Assembly: GCA_035504215.1 (NCBI GenBank)
Contig: DATJSI010000128.1
Span: 1 to 51,598, forward strand
DNA: 51,598 nt
Origin: Mycobacteriales bacterium
GTDB taxonomy: Bacteria; Actinomycetota; Actinomycetes; JAFAQI01
Reading direction: 5' to 3'
A program made the translations under genes and the position numbers. Under the pieces are notes generated by a model. That model saw only the letters and a program-made list of their open reading frames with translations, did not search any database and was not told the origin of the DNA. Shown here in pieces: positions 34,523-43,190 of the stretch; positions within the stretch are counted from its first letter, which is position 1, and each line of letters opens with the position of its first letter.

Positions 34523-35823
34523 ACACCTCCGCGCTGCTCACCGACCGGTACGAGCTGACGATGGTCGACGCTGCGCTGCGCAGCGGCCAGGCCGACCGGC
34601 GCTGCGTGTTCGAGGTCTTTGCGCGCTCGCTTCCGGGACGCCGCCGCTATGCGGTGGTCGCCGGGCTCGGCCGTCTTCTCGACGACCTGTCCCGGTTCCG
34701 CTTCGACCAGGACTCGCTTGCCTACCTGGCCGAAAGCCGGGTCATCGACGACCGCACCCGGGACTGGCTGGCGGAGTTCCGGTTCGGTGGCTCGATCGAC
34801 GCGTACGCCGAGGGCGAGGTCTACTTTCCCGGCTCGCCGGTCCTCACCGTCGAAGGCGGCTTCGCCGAGTGCGTCGTGCTCGAGACGATCGTGCTGTCGA
34901 TCCTCAACCACGACAGCGCGGTCGCCACGGCGGCAGCCCGCATGATCGGCGCCGCCTGTGGCCGGCCATGTATCGAGATGGGCTCGCGGCGGACTCATGA
35001 GATCGCGGCGGTCGCGGCGGCCCGGGCGGCCTACATCGCCGGTTTTGCCACGACATCCAACCTCGCGGCCGGTCAGCGCTGGGGAATCCCGACCGCCGGC
35101 ACCGCCGCGCACGCCTTCACGATGGTGCACGACGACGAGCGGACGGCGTTCCAGGCGCAGGTCGACGCGCTCGGGCGCGGCACGACCCTGCTGGTCGACA
35201 CCTACGACGTGATTCAAGGGATCCGGACCGCGATCGAGGTCGCCGGGCCGACCCTCGGAGCGATCCGGCTCGACTCGGGCGACCTGCCGACCCAGGCCCG
35301 GATGGCGAGGACACTGCTCGACGAGCTCGGAGCCGGCCAGACGCGGATCGTGGTGACCGGCGACCTCGACGAGTACGCGATCGCCGGTCTGGCCTCGGCG
35401 CCGATCGACGGGTACGGCGTAGGCACCTCGCTGGTGACGGGCAGCGGCAACCCGACCGCCGGCTTCGTCTACAAGCTGGTCGCACGCCGGCGCGACGACG
35501 GTGAGTGGACCCCGGTCGAGAAACGCTCGCTCGGCAAGGCCACCCATGGCGGTCGCAAGTACGCGGCCCGGCAGCTCGACAACGGCATCGCAGTCGCCGA
35601 GCTCGTCAAAACGCTCCCGATGGCGGGCGGGCGCCACGGTCGACCGCTGCAGTGCGCGGCGGTCAGGGACGGCGAGGCGGTCGCGGACGTGCGCCTCAGC
35701 GCGGCGCGCGAGCGGTGCGCGGCATCGATCGCCGAGCTACCCGAACACGCGATGAAGCTCTCACCCGGCGAGCCAGCGATCGACACCCTCATGGAGGAGG
35801 CGCGGCAGTGGTCACGGCGTTGA
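34519..35823 (+). CDS. pncB: nicotinate phosphoribosyltransferase
   Basis: 434 residues. LLTDRYELTMVDAAL at the start, EMGSRRTHE, GTAAHAFTMVHDDE (phosphorylated His region), LVDTYD and IRLDSGDL are hallmark motifs. It makes nicotinate mononucleotide from nicotinate and PRPP, the Preiss-Handler entry step. The GTG overlaps the transporter stop and the 3' end overlaps pncA by 16 bases. Confidence 0.94.
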   Translation: MNTSALLTDRYELTMVDAALRSGQADRRCVFEVFARSLPGRRRYAVVAGLGRLLDDLSRFRFDQDSLAYLAESRVIDDRTRDWLAEFRFGGSIDAYAEGEVYFPGSPVLTVEGGFAECVVLETIVLSILNHDSAVATAAARMIGAACGRPCIEMGSRRTHEIAAVAAARAAYIAGFATTSNLAAGQRWGIPTAGTAAHAFTMVHDDERTAFQAQVDALGRGTTLLVDTYDVIQGIRTAIEVAGPTLGAIRLDSGDLPTQARMARTLLDELGAGQTRIVVTGDLDEYAIAGLASAPIDGYGVGTSLVTGSGNPTAGFVYKLVARRRDDGEWTPVEKRSLGKATHGGRKYAARQLDNGIAVAELVKTLPMAGGRHGRPLQCAAVRDGEAVADVRLSAARERCAASIAELPEHAMKLSPGEPAIDTLMEEARQWSRR

Positions 35824-36380
35824 TCGTGGTCGACGTACAGAACGACTTCTGCGAAGGCGGCTCGCTCCCGGTGGCGGGCGGAGCGGCGGTCGCAGCCAGC
35901 ATCAGCGCGCTGCTCGCGCAGACCGACTACCCCGTCGTCGCCGCCACCCGGGACGCGCACCGTGATCCCGACGGGCACTTCTCGGGCACTCCGGACTTCG
36001 TCGACTCCTGGCCACGGCACTGCGAGATCGGCACGCCGGGCGCGGAGTTCCACCCCAACCTCGATCCCCAACGGGTCGACGCGGTCTTCGACAAGGGCGA
36101 GTGGGCAGCGGCCTACAGCGGCTTCGAAGGCGTCGATGGGGCCGGCGAGTCGCTGGCGGACTGGTTGCGCGCGCGTGACGTCGATCGGGTCGACATCGTC
36201 GGCATCGCCACCGACCACTGCGTTCGGGCAACCGCGCTCGACGCAGTCCGGGAAGGCTTCGCCACCACCGTGCTGCTCGACTACACCGCCGGCGTGGCCG
36301 AACGGACGGTCGAGGCCGCGCTGGCGCAGCTACGCGATGCCGGGATCACCCTGGTCGGCGAGGTCCACCACGCCGCTTAG
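35808..36380 (+). CDS. pncA: nicotinamidase (pyrazinamidase)
   Basis: 190 residues. Catalytic triad Asp9 (VVDVQNDF), Lys96 (FDKGEW) and Cys138 (TDHCVRAT), with metal ligands Asp49, His51 and His57 in RDAHRDPDGHF. It deamidates nicotinamide to nicotinate, feeding pncB upstream. GTG 35808 has GGAGGAGG before it and overlaps pncB by 16 bases. Its stop TAG and the convergent ligase stop share TTAG (36377-36380). Confidence 0.94.
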   Translation: MVTALIVVDVQNDFCEGGSLPVAGGAAVAASISALLAQTDYPVVAATRDAHRDPDGHFSGTPDFVDSWPRHCEIGTPGAEFHPNLDPQRVDAVFDKGEWAAAYSGFEGVDGAGESLADWLRARDVDRVDIVGIATDHCVRATALDAVREGFATTVLLDYTAGVAERTVEAALAQLRDAGITLVGEVHHAA

Positions 36381-38008
36381 CCGCGCGCCAGCTCGCGCTT
36401 GATGACCTTTCCGGTCTCGTTTCTCGGCAGCCGGTCGTGAAAGACAACCTCGCGCGGAACCTTGTAGTTCGCGAGGTGCGTGCGGACGTACCGGCGGAGC
36501 TCCTCGGCCCGCACGTCGGCATCACGACGGCGAACGACGTGGGCGACCAGGGCCTGGCCGAACCGCTCGTCCGTCACCCCGACGACCGCGACGTCCGCGA
36601 CCGCCGGATGGTGATGGAGCAGCTCCTCCACCTCCGCCGGATAGACGTTCTCGCCACCCGAGATCACCATGTCGTCGTCGCGGCCTTCGACGTACAGCCG
36701 GCCGTCCGATCCGAAATGGCCGAGGTCGCCGATCGACGCCAGCGACCCGATCCGCACCTTGTCCTCGCCGCTGGTGTAGCCCTCGAAGGACAGGCCGCTT
36801 CCGGCGAAGATGCGACCGACTTCCCCAGGAGCAACCGGCTGCTCGTCATCGTCGACCAGCGCGACGCGGACGCCGCGCAGCACCCGGCCGGCACTGGTCG
36901 GCGCGACCCGCAGGTCGTGCGGGCCGGCAACGCTGACGAACGCCACCTCCGTCGAGCCGTACAGGTTGTAGAGGACGTCGCCGAACCGATCCATGAAGCG
37001 CGCCGGCAAAGTCGGTGCAAGCGCGGAGCCGGAGACCGCCGCGACCCGCAGCGAGGGCGTCGCGGGAGCTGGGTCGACGTCGAGGAGCCGCTCGCACATC
37101 ACCGGTACGCCGACGAGAGTGTCGACGCCGTGCTCGGCCACCAGGTCGAGCGTGTGCGCGGGGTCGAAACGGCGGCTCATCACGATCGTCGACGACAGCA
37201 ACGAGGCGACCACCAGGTTGCCCAGTCCCCAGGCGTGAAAGGCGGGCGCAGCCAGCAGGGTGGTGCGACGGGGGCGATACGGGATCGCATCGAGCAACGA
37301 GACCGCGGCGGCCACGGCCGCGAGCGGCGCCGGCACCGAGCGCGCCGCGCCGCGTGGCGCGCCGGTCGTGCCACTGGTCAGGATGACGTGCCGGCTGTCA
37401 CGTCCGGGCGAGGGCAGCGCGGGCGGATCGGTTGTCGCGTCGACCGCGGCGAAGCTCAGGTCGGGTGCGGAGCCGTCCTCGACCCATGCCGTCAACCTGG
37501 GCAGGTCGGGCACCGCTTCGTCGAGGAGCGGGTCGAACTCGTCGTCGGCGACGACGGCAACCGTGCCTTCGCGCTGCAGCACCTCGCCGAGCTGCGGCGC
37601 CGCGAACCCGGTGTTCGCGTAGAGGATGTCGGCGCCGAGCTTGCTGATCGCGGCCTGCGCGACCACGAAAGCGGCGGAGTTCCTGGCCAGCAACGCCACC
37701 GCGTCGCCGGCGACGACACCGCGATCGGCCAGCGCAGTCGCCACCGCCGTGCTGCGCCGGTCGAGGTCGGCCCAGGTAACCCGCTCCCGGTCGTCGATCA
37801 CCGCGACGCGCCCCGGGTCGCGTGCCGCATTGACCGCGCAGACCGCACCGGGACTCATCCCCCAGTGCCGCAGTGCGCCGGCCATCCCCAGCAGCCGATC
37901 CGGGCGGACCAGGGGCTGCCCGATCCCCACGCGCACCGCGACCCGTCCGGTTGCGAGCGCGGCGCCGGCCGCTTCCGACACGAGCGCACCGACCCGGCTC
38001 AGCACCAC
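36377..38008 (-). CDS. AMP-binding acyl-CoA synthetase (FadD-like)
   Basis: 543 residues of the ANL superfamily: A3 loop LTSGTTGAPRGAAR, A5 YNLYGSTEVAFVS, A7/A8 YVEGRDDDMVISGGENVYP and A10 NETGKVIKREL with the catalytic Lys. It should activate a carboxylate to acyl-CoA (or acyl-AMP). The usual Lys of the A3 motif is Arg here. About 50 extra N-terminal residues (LVSEAAGAALATGRVAVRVG) precede the domain, as in several mycobacterial FadDs. A 16-bp palindrome lies just upstream. Confidence 0.88.
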   Translation of the reverse strand: MVLSRVGALVSEAAGAALATGRVAVRVGIGQPLVRPDRLLGMAGALRHWGMSPGAVCAVNAARDPGRVAVIDDRERVTWADLDRRSTAVATALADRGVVAGDAVALLARNSAAFVVAQAAISKLGADILYANTGFAAPQLGEVLQREGTVAVVADDEFDPLLDEAVPDLPRLTAWVEDGSAPDLSFAAVDATTDPPALPSPGRDSRHVILTSGTTGAPRGAARSVPAPLAAVAAAVSLLDAIPYRPRRTTLLAAPAFHAWGLGNLVVASLLSSTIVMSRRFDPAHTLDLVAEHGVDTLVGVPVMCERLLDVDPAPATPSLRVAAVSGSALAPTLPARFMDRFGDVLYNLYGSTEVAFVSVAGPHDLRVAPTSAGRVLRGVRVALVDDDEQPVAPGEVGRIFAGSGLSFEGYTSGEDKVRIGSLASIGDLGHFGSDGRLYVEGRDDDMVISGGENVYPAEVEELLHHHPAVADVAVVGVTDERFGQALVAHVVRRRDADVRAEELRRYVRTHLANYKVPREVVFHDRLPRNETGKVIKRELARG

Positions 38009-38020
38009 GGGTTCAGTCTG

Positions 38021-38036
38021 CCTGCCTCGAGGCAGG
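38021..38036. promoter_or_regulatory. 16-bp perfect palindrome between ATPase and ligase genes
   Basis: CCTGCCTCGAGGCAGG is its own reverse complement and sits 13 bases before the ligase GTG (38008), three bases after the HATPase stop. It may be a repressor operator for the acyl-CoA ligase (TetR sites often look like this) or a hairpin in the RNA. Confidence 0.45.
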
Positions 38037-38038
38037 GT

Positions 38039-38446
38039 TCAGCCGGCCGCCTTCGCCGGGTCGCCGACGAGGAACCAGACGACCTTGCCGTCGTCGGTAC
38101 GGTCCGCTCCCCAGGCCGTGGCAAAATGCTCCACCAGCGTCAGCCCCCGACCGGAGCTGGACGCAACCGACACCGCTCGCAACCCAGGCATCGAGTGGCT
38201 GCCGTCGGCGACCTCGACCCGCGCGCCGGCACCCCACCGCTCGACCCGGACCGTGATCGGCGTACCCGCGTGCATCACCGCGTTCGTGACCAGCTCGCTC
38301 ACCACGAGCTCGGCCGCGGCATTCGGGTCGGCGATGCCCATCGTCCTCAGCTCGTCGAGCACGAAACGGCGGGCCCGGCCAACGCTCGCCGGATGTGGCG
38401 GCAGGCGAACCTCGTGCGGCACGGCCGGTATCGTACGGCGATTCAT
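38039..38446 (-). CDS. anti-sigma/regulatory HATPase_c_2 protein
   Basis: 135 residues, a single GHKL ATPase of the SpoIIAB/RsbW type: ARRFVLDELRTMG, AELVVSELVTNAVMHAG (N box), VEVADGSHSMPGL and SSSGRGLTLVEHFATAWG. Such small proteins are anti-sigma-factor kinases in streptomycetes and relatives. No anti-anti-sigma factor or sigma factor is adjacent, so the partner is unknown. Confidence 0.85.
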   Translation of the reverse strand: MNRRTIPAVPHEVRLPPHPASVGRARRFVLDELRTMGIADPNAAAELVVSELVTNAVMHAGTPITVRVERWGAGARVEVADGSHSMPGLRAVSVASSSGRGLTLVEHFATAWGADRTDDGKVVWFLVGDPAKAAG

Positions 38447-38488
38447 CCCGTCGCTTCCGGTCCCACTCCGTTAGAGGCTCTCGCGGGT

Positions 38489-39406
38489 TTAGGTCGGGTT
38501 GATTCCCCAATGTCCCTGCCACGACTCCTCCGGACCCAATTCGACGAGCGACTCGCCGGTGACCAGGGCACTGGGCGGCACCGACATGGGTTCGACACCG
38601 AGCCCCTGGCGACGGCGGGCCGGGTCGGGCAGCGTGTGCCCGGTGTAGATCTCGAGGTAGCCAAACGCCTCGTCGATCCACGCCGTGACCTGCCGGGAAC
38701 CATCAGGAGCGGCCAGCCGCAGCCGGGCTCGTCCGTCGGCGTCGCGCTGCAGGTCCGTATAGGTGTGGTCGATCTCGAGGTCGCCGATCCGGCGCGGCGA
38801 GCGGAAGTCGTAGTCGGTCCCCTCGACGGACTCTCGCCCGGTCGGTATCTGCTGGGCGCCGGTGAGGATCCGGGTCTTGCCGGGGATGGTGAGGATCGCG
38901 TCGTCGACGGTCGCGGTGCCGACGGTCAGGTAGGGGTGGAACCCGCAGGCCACGGGCGCCGGTGAGTCGCCGAGGTTGACGATCGTCGTCTCGGCCTCGA
39001 GCCCATCGGGTCCGAGCGTCCAGGTGTTGCGCACCTCGATCGGCCAGGCGTAGCCGGGCTGGGGGTACGACGTACACACCACGGTGGCGCTCGCCTCGTC
39101 GTGCCGGTCGACCCGCCAGACCGACCACCGGACCAAGCCGTGGATCGCGTTGTGCTGCTCGGGCTCGGTCAGCGCGAGCTGCCGGTCGTCCCCGTGCCAG
39201 GTCCACTTCCCGTCCTGTACGCGATTCGGCCACGGGACCAGGGTCTGGCAGCGCGCCCCGTCAGCCATCGCGTCGACGGCGTACCCGTCGAGCACGGCGG
39301 CACCTCCGACGGTGTACTCCCGCAGGCCGCCGCCGACAGTGACGACAACGGCGCGTTGCTCGCCGAAGCGGATCTCGATCTGTTCCCCGCTCGGTGCAAC
39401 CGGCAC
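38489..39406 (-). CDS. aldose 1-epimerase family protein
   Basis: 305 residues with galactose mutarotase signatures: LVPWPNRVQDGKW, NAIHGLVRW, GFHPYLTVG (catalytic His) and FGYLEIYTGH. The Glu base lies near the C-terminus (GLGVEPMSVPPS). It interconverts alpha and beta anomers of an aldose; the sugar is unknown. GTG 39406 follows GAGGAGG. The frame stays open to 39727 but runs over yqgE. Confidence 0.88.
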   Translation of the reverse strand: MPVAPSGEQIEIRFGEQRAVVVTVGGGLREYTVGGAAVLDGYAVDAMADGARCQTLVPWPNRVQDGKWTWHGDDRQLALTEPEQHNAIHGLVRWSVWRVDRHDEASATVVCTSYPQPGYAWPIEVRNTWTLGPDGLEAETTIVNLGDSPAPVACGFHPYLTVGTATVDDAILTIPGKTRILTGAQQIPTGRESVEGTDYDFRSPRRIGDLEIDHTYTDLQRDADGRARLRLAAPDGSRQVTAWIDEAFGYLEIYTGHTLPDPARRRQGLGVEPMSVPPSALVTGESLVELGPEESWQGHWGINPT

Positions 39407-39441
39407 GATCGGCCTCCTCTGGCTGTGGTCGGTGGTGGCTT

Positions 39442-39999
39442 TCAGTTCATCGTCGGGTCGAGCGGGCAGCTTGCCACCGCGGACAGCGGCCACGGCTGCC
39501 GTCGTAACACGGCCGACCACAGCCGGCCCGGGGCGGCATCGAACGCGTCGAGCGGGAGCCCGTCGACGACGTACCACGCGCCGGCGGCGATCTCTCCCTC
39601 TAGCTGCCCCGACGACCAACCGGCATAACCCGCGAAGACCCGCAGCTCGCGCAACGAGCCGGCCAGGATCTCCGGATCGACGTCGAGGTCCACGGTGACG
39701 ATCGGCGGCACCACGGGCCGCCACCACTGCGCTGAGGTGTGATCGGTCACGAACCCGAGCGCAATCGCAGCCTGCGGCTCGACCGGCCCGCCCGCGAACA
39801 GCACGGCGGGCCGGCTGGCGATCTCCGCCACCGGTGGAACCACCTCGGTCAACGACGCAGCGCCCGGACGGTTGATGACCACTCCGAGCGCACCGTCGTC
39901 GCCATGTTCGAGGACGCTGATCACGGTGCGCGCGAACGTCGGCTCGAGCATCGTGGGCGCGGCGACCAGCAGCTTGCCCTTGAGCATCATCTCGGCCAT
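39442..39999 (-). CDS. YqgE/AlgH family protein
   Basis: 185 residues: LKGKLLVAAPTMLEPTFARTVISVLEHGDDGALGVVINRP, FAGGPVEP and FAGYAGWSSGQLEGEI are defining motifs of UPF0301/DUF179. Function is unknown despite wide conservation; AlgH was linked to alginate control in Pseudomonas. ATG 39999 is used; GTG 40011 is an alternative. It lies 35 bases before the epimerase. Confidence 0.9.
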   Translation of the reverse strand: MAEMMLKGKLLVAAPTMLEPTFARTVISVLEHGDDGALGVVINRPGAASLTEVVPPVAEIASRPAVLFAGGPVEPQAAIALGFVTDHTSAQWWRPVVPPIVTVDLDVDPEILAGSLRELRVFAGYAGWSSGQLEGEIAAGAWYVVDGLPLDAFDAAPGRLWSAVLRRQPWPLSAVASCPLDPTMN

Positions 40000-40198
40000 C
40001 CGCGCCCTCACCGCGACGCGATCAGCCTGCTACCGGCGGCCTGGTCATGCTCTGACCGTATCGCCGCCCGTCGGCGGGCTGTGCGCAACCGGCCAGGCAC
40101 ACGAAGTACACCCTGCACGTCGTCACCAGGAAGTCTCGGTGGCACGTCGAAGTCCGTCGCTACGCACCGGTAGTCCGGCTGGTCGACGCGAGCGGGCC

Positions 40199-40432
40199 AT
40201 GCGTGCGCGGCGAGCCCTACCAACCGGAAGACGTCGACTGGTCGGAGTGCTGCTGCTGTTCGCGACGAGTGCATCGTTCGCGGTCGTCTACATCGTCTCC
40301 GCCATCGTCGATGCGGCCCTGTCGCCACTCGTCGCGATCACGACGACGTACCTCTACTTCGACCTGCGGATCCGCGCCGAGTACGCCGATCGCGAACTCG
40401 CGCACGTCGACGTGCTTCCGGCCGAGGCCTGA
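40199..40432 (+). pseudogene. small membrane protein, probable truncated remnant
   Basis: 77 residues with two hydrophobic segments (about 15-35 and 37-52) followed by YLYFDLRIRAEYADRELA. The LYxDLRxR ending resembles the C-terminus of multi-span membrane proteins related to the glycerophosphodiesterase membrane domain, whose N-terminal 200 or more residues are missing. In-frame sequence upstream is open but looks random. No good ribosome binding site. It may be a decayed gene or a tiny real protein. Region 40012-40198 shows nothing else. Confidence 0.4.
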
Positions 40433-40449
40433 GGGACCGTCCCGCTCAG
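40429..40449. terminator. hairpin between convergent genes
   Basis: CTGA-GGG and CCC-gc-TCAG can pair with a two-base bulge around ACCGT, spanning both convergent stop codons. Short and imperfect. Confidence 0.3.
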
Positions 40450-40643
40450 CTGCCGGGGGGCCGGCCACGCCGGGGAAGCGGCGCCGCCTTCTTCGGCATC
40501 CGACCGGCGTCGGCCAGCGCATTGCGGAGCAGGATCTCGATCTGCGCGTTGACGCTGCGCAGCTCGTCATCCGCCCATCGGGCCAGCGCGTCGTGCACCT
40601 GCGGATCGATCCGCAGGAGTACTTGCTTGCGCTCGCGAGTCAC
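40446..40643 (-). CDS. ribbon-helix-helix-like small protein
   Basis: 65 residues: [39 protein letters not shown] is an Arc/MetJ-like ribbon-helix-helix pattern, with a basic tail RRGRPPGS. It starts 11 bases after the SPFH gene and is likely co-transcribed with it. It may bind DNA, possibly the inverted repeat in front of this operon; no toxin gene is adjacent. Confidence 0.78.
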   Translation of the reverse strand: MTRERKQVLLRIDPQVHDALARWADDELRSVNAQIEILLRNALADAGRMPKKAAPLPRRGRPPGS

Positions 40644-40653
40644 GACGGGCTGG

Positions 40654-41568
40654 TCACGAATAGAGCGTGCCGGTGTTGACGATGGGCGATGCCGGCTGGT
40701 CGCCGCACAACACGACCATCAGGTTGCTGACCATCGCGGCTTTGCGCTCCTCATCCAGGTCCACGATGCCCTGGTCGTCGAGCTCCTCGAGCGCCATCCG
40801 GACCATGCCCACGGCGCCTTCGACGATCCGCGAGCGCGCTGCCACCACGGCATTGGCCTGCTGCCGGCGCAACATCGCCTGCGCGATCTCGGCGGAGTAG
40901 GCGAGGTGGCTGATGCGAACCTCGACGATCTCGAGCCCGGCCAGCGCCACCCGTTGCGCCACCTCTTGTGCCAGCTCCCCTGCCACCACGTCGGTCGATC
41001 CCCGAAGCGAGGTGCCGCCCTCGTTCGAGTTGTCGTAGGGATGGCTGGTCGCGACGTGCCGCAGCGCCGACTCGGCCTGCACCCGGATGAAGTCGAGGTA
41101 GTTGTCGACGGCGTAGTTCGCCTTGGCCGTGTCTGCGACCTGCCAGACGACGATCGCGGCGATCTCGACCGGGTTGCCGTCGGCGTCGTTGACTTTCAGG
41201 TGGTTGGTCTCGAAGTTGCGTACCCGGACGCTGATTCCCTTGCGGTTGGTCAGGGGCAGAACCCACCGGAAGCCGGGCTTGCGGACCGTCCCGATGTAGG
41301 TGCCGAAGAACTGGATCACCGACGTGTGGCCCGGTGGCACGATGACCAGCGAGCCGATCACGAGCCCGGCGAGCACCACCGGGATCGCTGCCGTTCCTGG
41401 CGCGCCGGTCTGCGCCAGCAGGATCGCGAGGACGACGCATACCGCCAGGAACAGCACGCCCCACCAACCGTTGATCGCCAGCGCCGGATGCTCGGAGATG
41501 GTGACCCTTGCTCCGCCGTGCCCGACCGGGCTGGCATCCACCGGCGGCACGGGCTCTTGGTTGCTCAT
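40654..41568 (-). CDS. SPFH/band 7 domain membrane protein
   Basis: 304 residues: two hydrophobic stretches (about 33-78), then an SPFH domain ([61 protein letters not shown]) and helical part [24 protein letters not shown] proteins form scaffolds at the membrane (stomatin/flotillin). The ATG follows GAGAGGA; an operator-like repeat lies directly upstream. Confidence 0.9.
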   Translation of the reverse strand: MSNQEPVPPVDASPVGHGGARVTISEHPALAINGWWGVLFLAVCVVLAILLAQTGAPGTAAIPVVLAGLVIGSLVIVPPGHTSVIQFFGTYIGTVRKPGFRWVLPLTNRKGISVRVRNFETNHLKVNDADGNPVEIAAIVVWQVADTAKANYAVDNYLDFIRVQAESALRHVATSHPYDNSNEGGTSLRGSTDVVAGELAQEVAQRVALAGLEIVEVRISHLAYSAEIAQAMLRRQQANAVVAARSRIVEGAVGMVRMALEELDDQGIVDLDEERKAAMVSNLMVVLCGDQPASPIVNTGTLYS

Positions 41569-41582
41569 CGTCGTGTCCTCTC

Positions 41583-41611
41583 AAAAGTGATATCTAATTA
41601 CTATCACCTTT
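41583..41611 (-). promoter_or_regulatory. operator-like inverted repeat before the SPFH-RHH operon
   Basis: Ten-base arms AAAGGTGATA and TATCACTTTT match at nine of ten positions around a nine-base AT-rich spacer. It stands 15 bases before the SPFH start, next to the ribosome binding site, and is strongly AT-rich in otherwise GC-rich DNA. Likely a repressor site overlapping the promoter. Confidence 0.6.
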
Positions 41612-41728
41612 CGGAGCGGCGGTCCAGCGCCGGCCGGTCGTGGCCGCCACAACAACACGACTGGGCGCAGCCCCGGCTCGAAGCGTTCGATGCGCACGCG
41701 GGAGGCTAGCCGCGATGGGTCAGGGCGG

Positions 41729-42337
41729 ATGAACGAGAGCCGATGGGCAACGGCGACCGGAGGGCAGGGCGTCGAGGCCTTCAACGCGCGGTTCGCCGCA
41801 CTCGCCGCGGCCGGTGCCGATCTGCACGGCGAGGCGCGGTTCGTGGCATCGCTGGCTCGCGCGGGCGGGTTGGTTCTCGACGCTGGATGCGGCACCGGTC
41901 GGGTTGCGCTCAAGCTCGCCGAGCTCGGCTTCCGGTGTGTCGGCATCGATAGTGACCCGGCGATGCTGGCGCAGGCGCGCGAGACGTCGACCGACGTCCG
42001 CTGGGTGCTCGCCGACCTGCTCGACGTCGATCAGCTCGCGGAGCACTTCGACCTGGTGGTGACGGCAGGAAACGTGATGCCGCTGCTCGCACCCGGCACC
42101 GAGGCCGAAGTCGTGGGCTTGCTTGCCGACCGGCTGGCGCCCGGCGGCCTCCTGGTGGCGGGATTCGGCCTGGACCCGGCTCACCTGCCGCTTGCGGAGG
42201 CGCCGTTCGGGCTGCCCGACTACGACCGCTGGTGCGCGGCGGCCGGTCTGGAGCTCGTCGAGAGGTTCGCGACCTGGGACCGCACGCCGTACGAGAGCGG
42301 CGGCTATGCCGTCAGCGTGCACCGCCGGCCCGGCTAG
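41729..42337 (+). CDS. class I SAM-dependent methyltransferase
   Basis: 202 residues. VLDAGCGTGRVALKLAELG (motif I), VGIDSDPAMLAQAR and LVVTAGNVMPLLAPG give a Rossmann methyltransferase; the end YESGGYAVSVHRR is typical. Substrate unknown. ATG 41729 was chosen over the earlier start at 41690 for the AGGGCGG nearby. The PrmC-like gene begins 20 bases after its stop. Confidence 0.85.
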   Translation: MNESRWATATGGQGVEAFNARFAALAAAGADLHGEARFVASLARAGGLVLDAGCGTGRVALKLAELGFRCVGIDSDPAMLAQARETSTDVRWVLADLLDVDQLAEHFDLVVTAGNVMPLLAPGTEAEVVGLLADRLAPGGLLVAGFGLDPAHLPLAEAPFGLPDYDRWCAAAGLELVERFATWDRTPYESGGYAVSVHRRPG

Positions 42338-42357
42338 CGCACCACGGATCGCGACCG

Positions 42358-43128
42358 ATGGCTGACCGCGCCGAGATCGTCGCCCGCCTGCGCCGCGCCG
42401 GTTGTGTGTACGCGGAGGACGAGGCCGCGCTGATCCTTGCCGAGACCTCGGCGCCGGCCGAGGTCGAACGGATGGTGGCGGCCCGGGTCGCCGGCGCTCC
42501 GCTCGAACACGTCCTCGGCTGGGCGCAGTTCGCCGGCCGCCGGATCGCGGTCGACCCCAGCGTGTTCGTGCCCCGACGGCGTACCGAGCTGCTGGTCCAC
42601 CTCGCCGTCCTGAACGCCCCACCGAACGCGGTTGTGGTCGACCTGTGTTGCGGCACCGGCGCGGTGGGCATCACGATCGCCGCGCGGCTCGACCGACCGG
42701 AGCTCTACGCGGTGGACATCGACCCTGCAGCGGTGCGCTGCGCGCGCCGCAATGTCGGCCCGCTCGGCACTGTGCTCGCGGGCGACCTGTTCGCTGCTTT
42801 GCCGGCAACCCTGCGAGGGCGGATCGACATCCTTGCCGTCAACGCACCGTACGTACCCTCGGCCGAGATCGGGCTGATGCCGAGCGAGGCGCGCGAGCAC
42901 GAGGCGCGCATCGCACTCGACGGCGGGGCGGACGGGCTCGATCTGCACCGGCGGGTCGTTGGCGAAGCCGCGGAATGGCTGACGCCGGCCGGGCGACTGC
43001 TGATCGAAGTCGCGGAGGTTCAGGTCGCGGCAGCGGCGGCGATCATGGCGGGCGCGGGCCTCACATCGTCGGTCGTCCGGTCGGCGGATCTCGATGCGAC
43101 TGCGGTTGTGGCAACGCGCCGGTCATGA
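42358..43128 (+). CDS. PrmC-related protein (glutamine-N5) methyltransferase paralog
   Basis: 256 residues. It has the PrmC-like layout: helical N-terminus, FVPRRRTELLV, VVDLCCGTGAVGITIA and, instead of the NPPY substrate motif, NAPYVPS. This matches the actinobacterial PrmC-related group of unknown substrate rather than true release-factor methyltransferase. The Asn and Tyr of the motif are kept, so amide-nitrogen methylation is still plausible. Confidence 0.85.
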   Translation: MADRAEIVARLRRAGCVYAEDEAALILAETSAPAEVERMVAARVAGAPLEHVLGWAQFAGRRIAVDPSVFVPRRRTELLVHLAVLNAPPNAVVVDLCCGTGAVGITIAARLDRPELYAVDIDPAAVRCARRNVGPLGTVLAGDLFAALPATLRGRIDILAVNAPYVPSAEIGLMPSEAREHEARIALDGGADGLDLHRRVVGEAAEWLTPAGRLLIEVAEVQVAAAAAIMAGAGLTSSVVRSADLDATAVVATRRS

Positions 43129-43190
43129 TCGGGTTCGTCTGCTCACCGCTGCTAGCGTCGACTGATACCGGCACAGCTGCGGAGGATGTC

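Noticed and set aside
36437-38965. 842-codon open frame on the plus strand
   Set aside because: Antisense to the acyl-CoA ligase, ATPase and epimerase, all of which carry clear motifs; the frame is a high-GC artefact.
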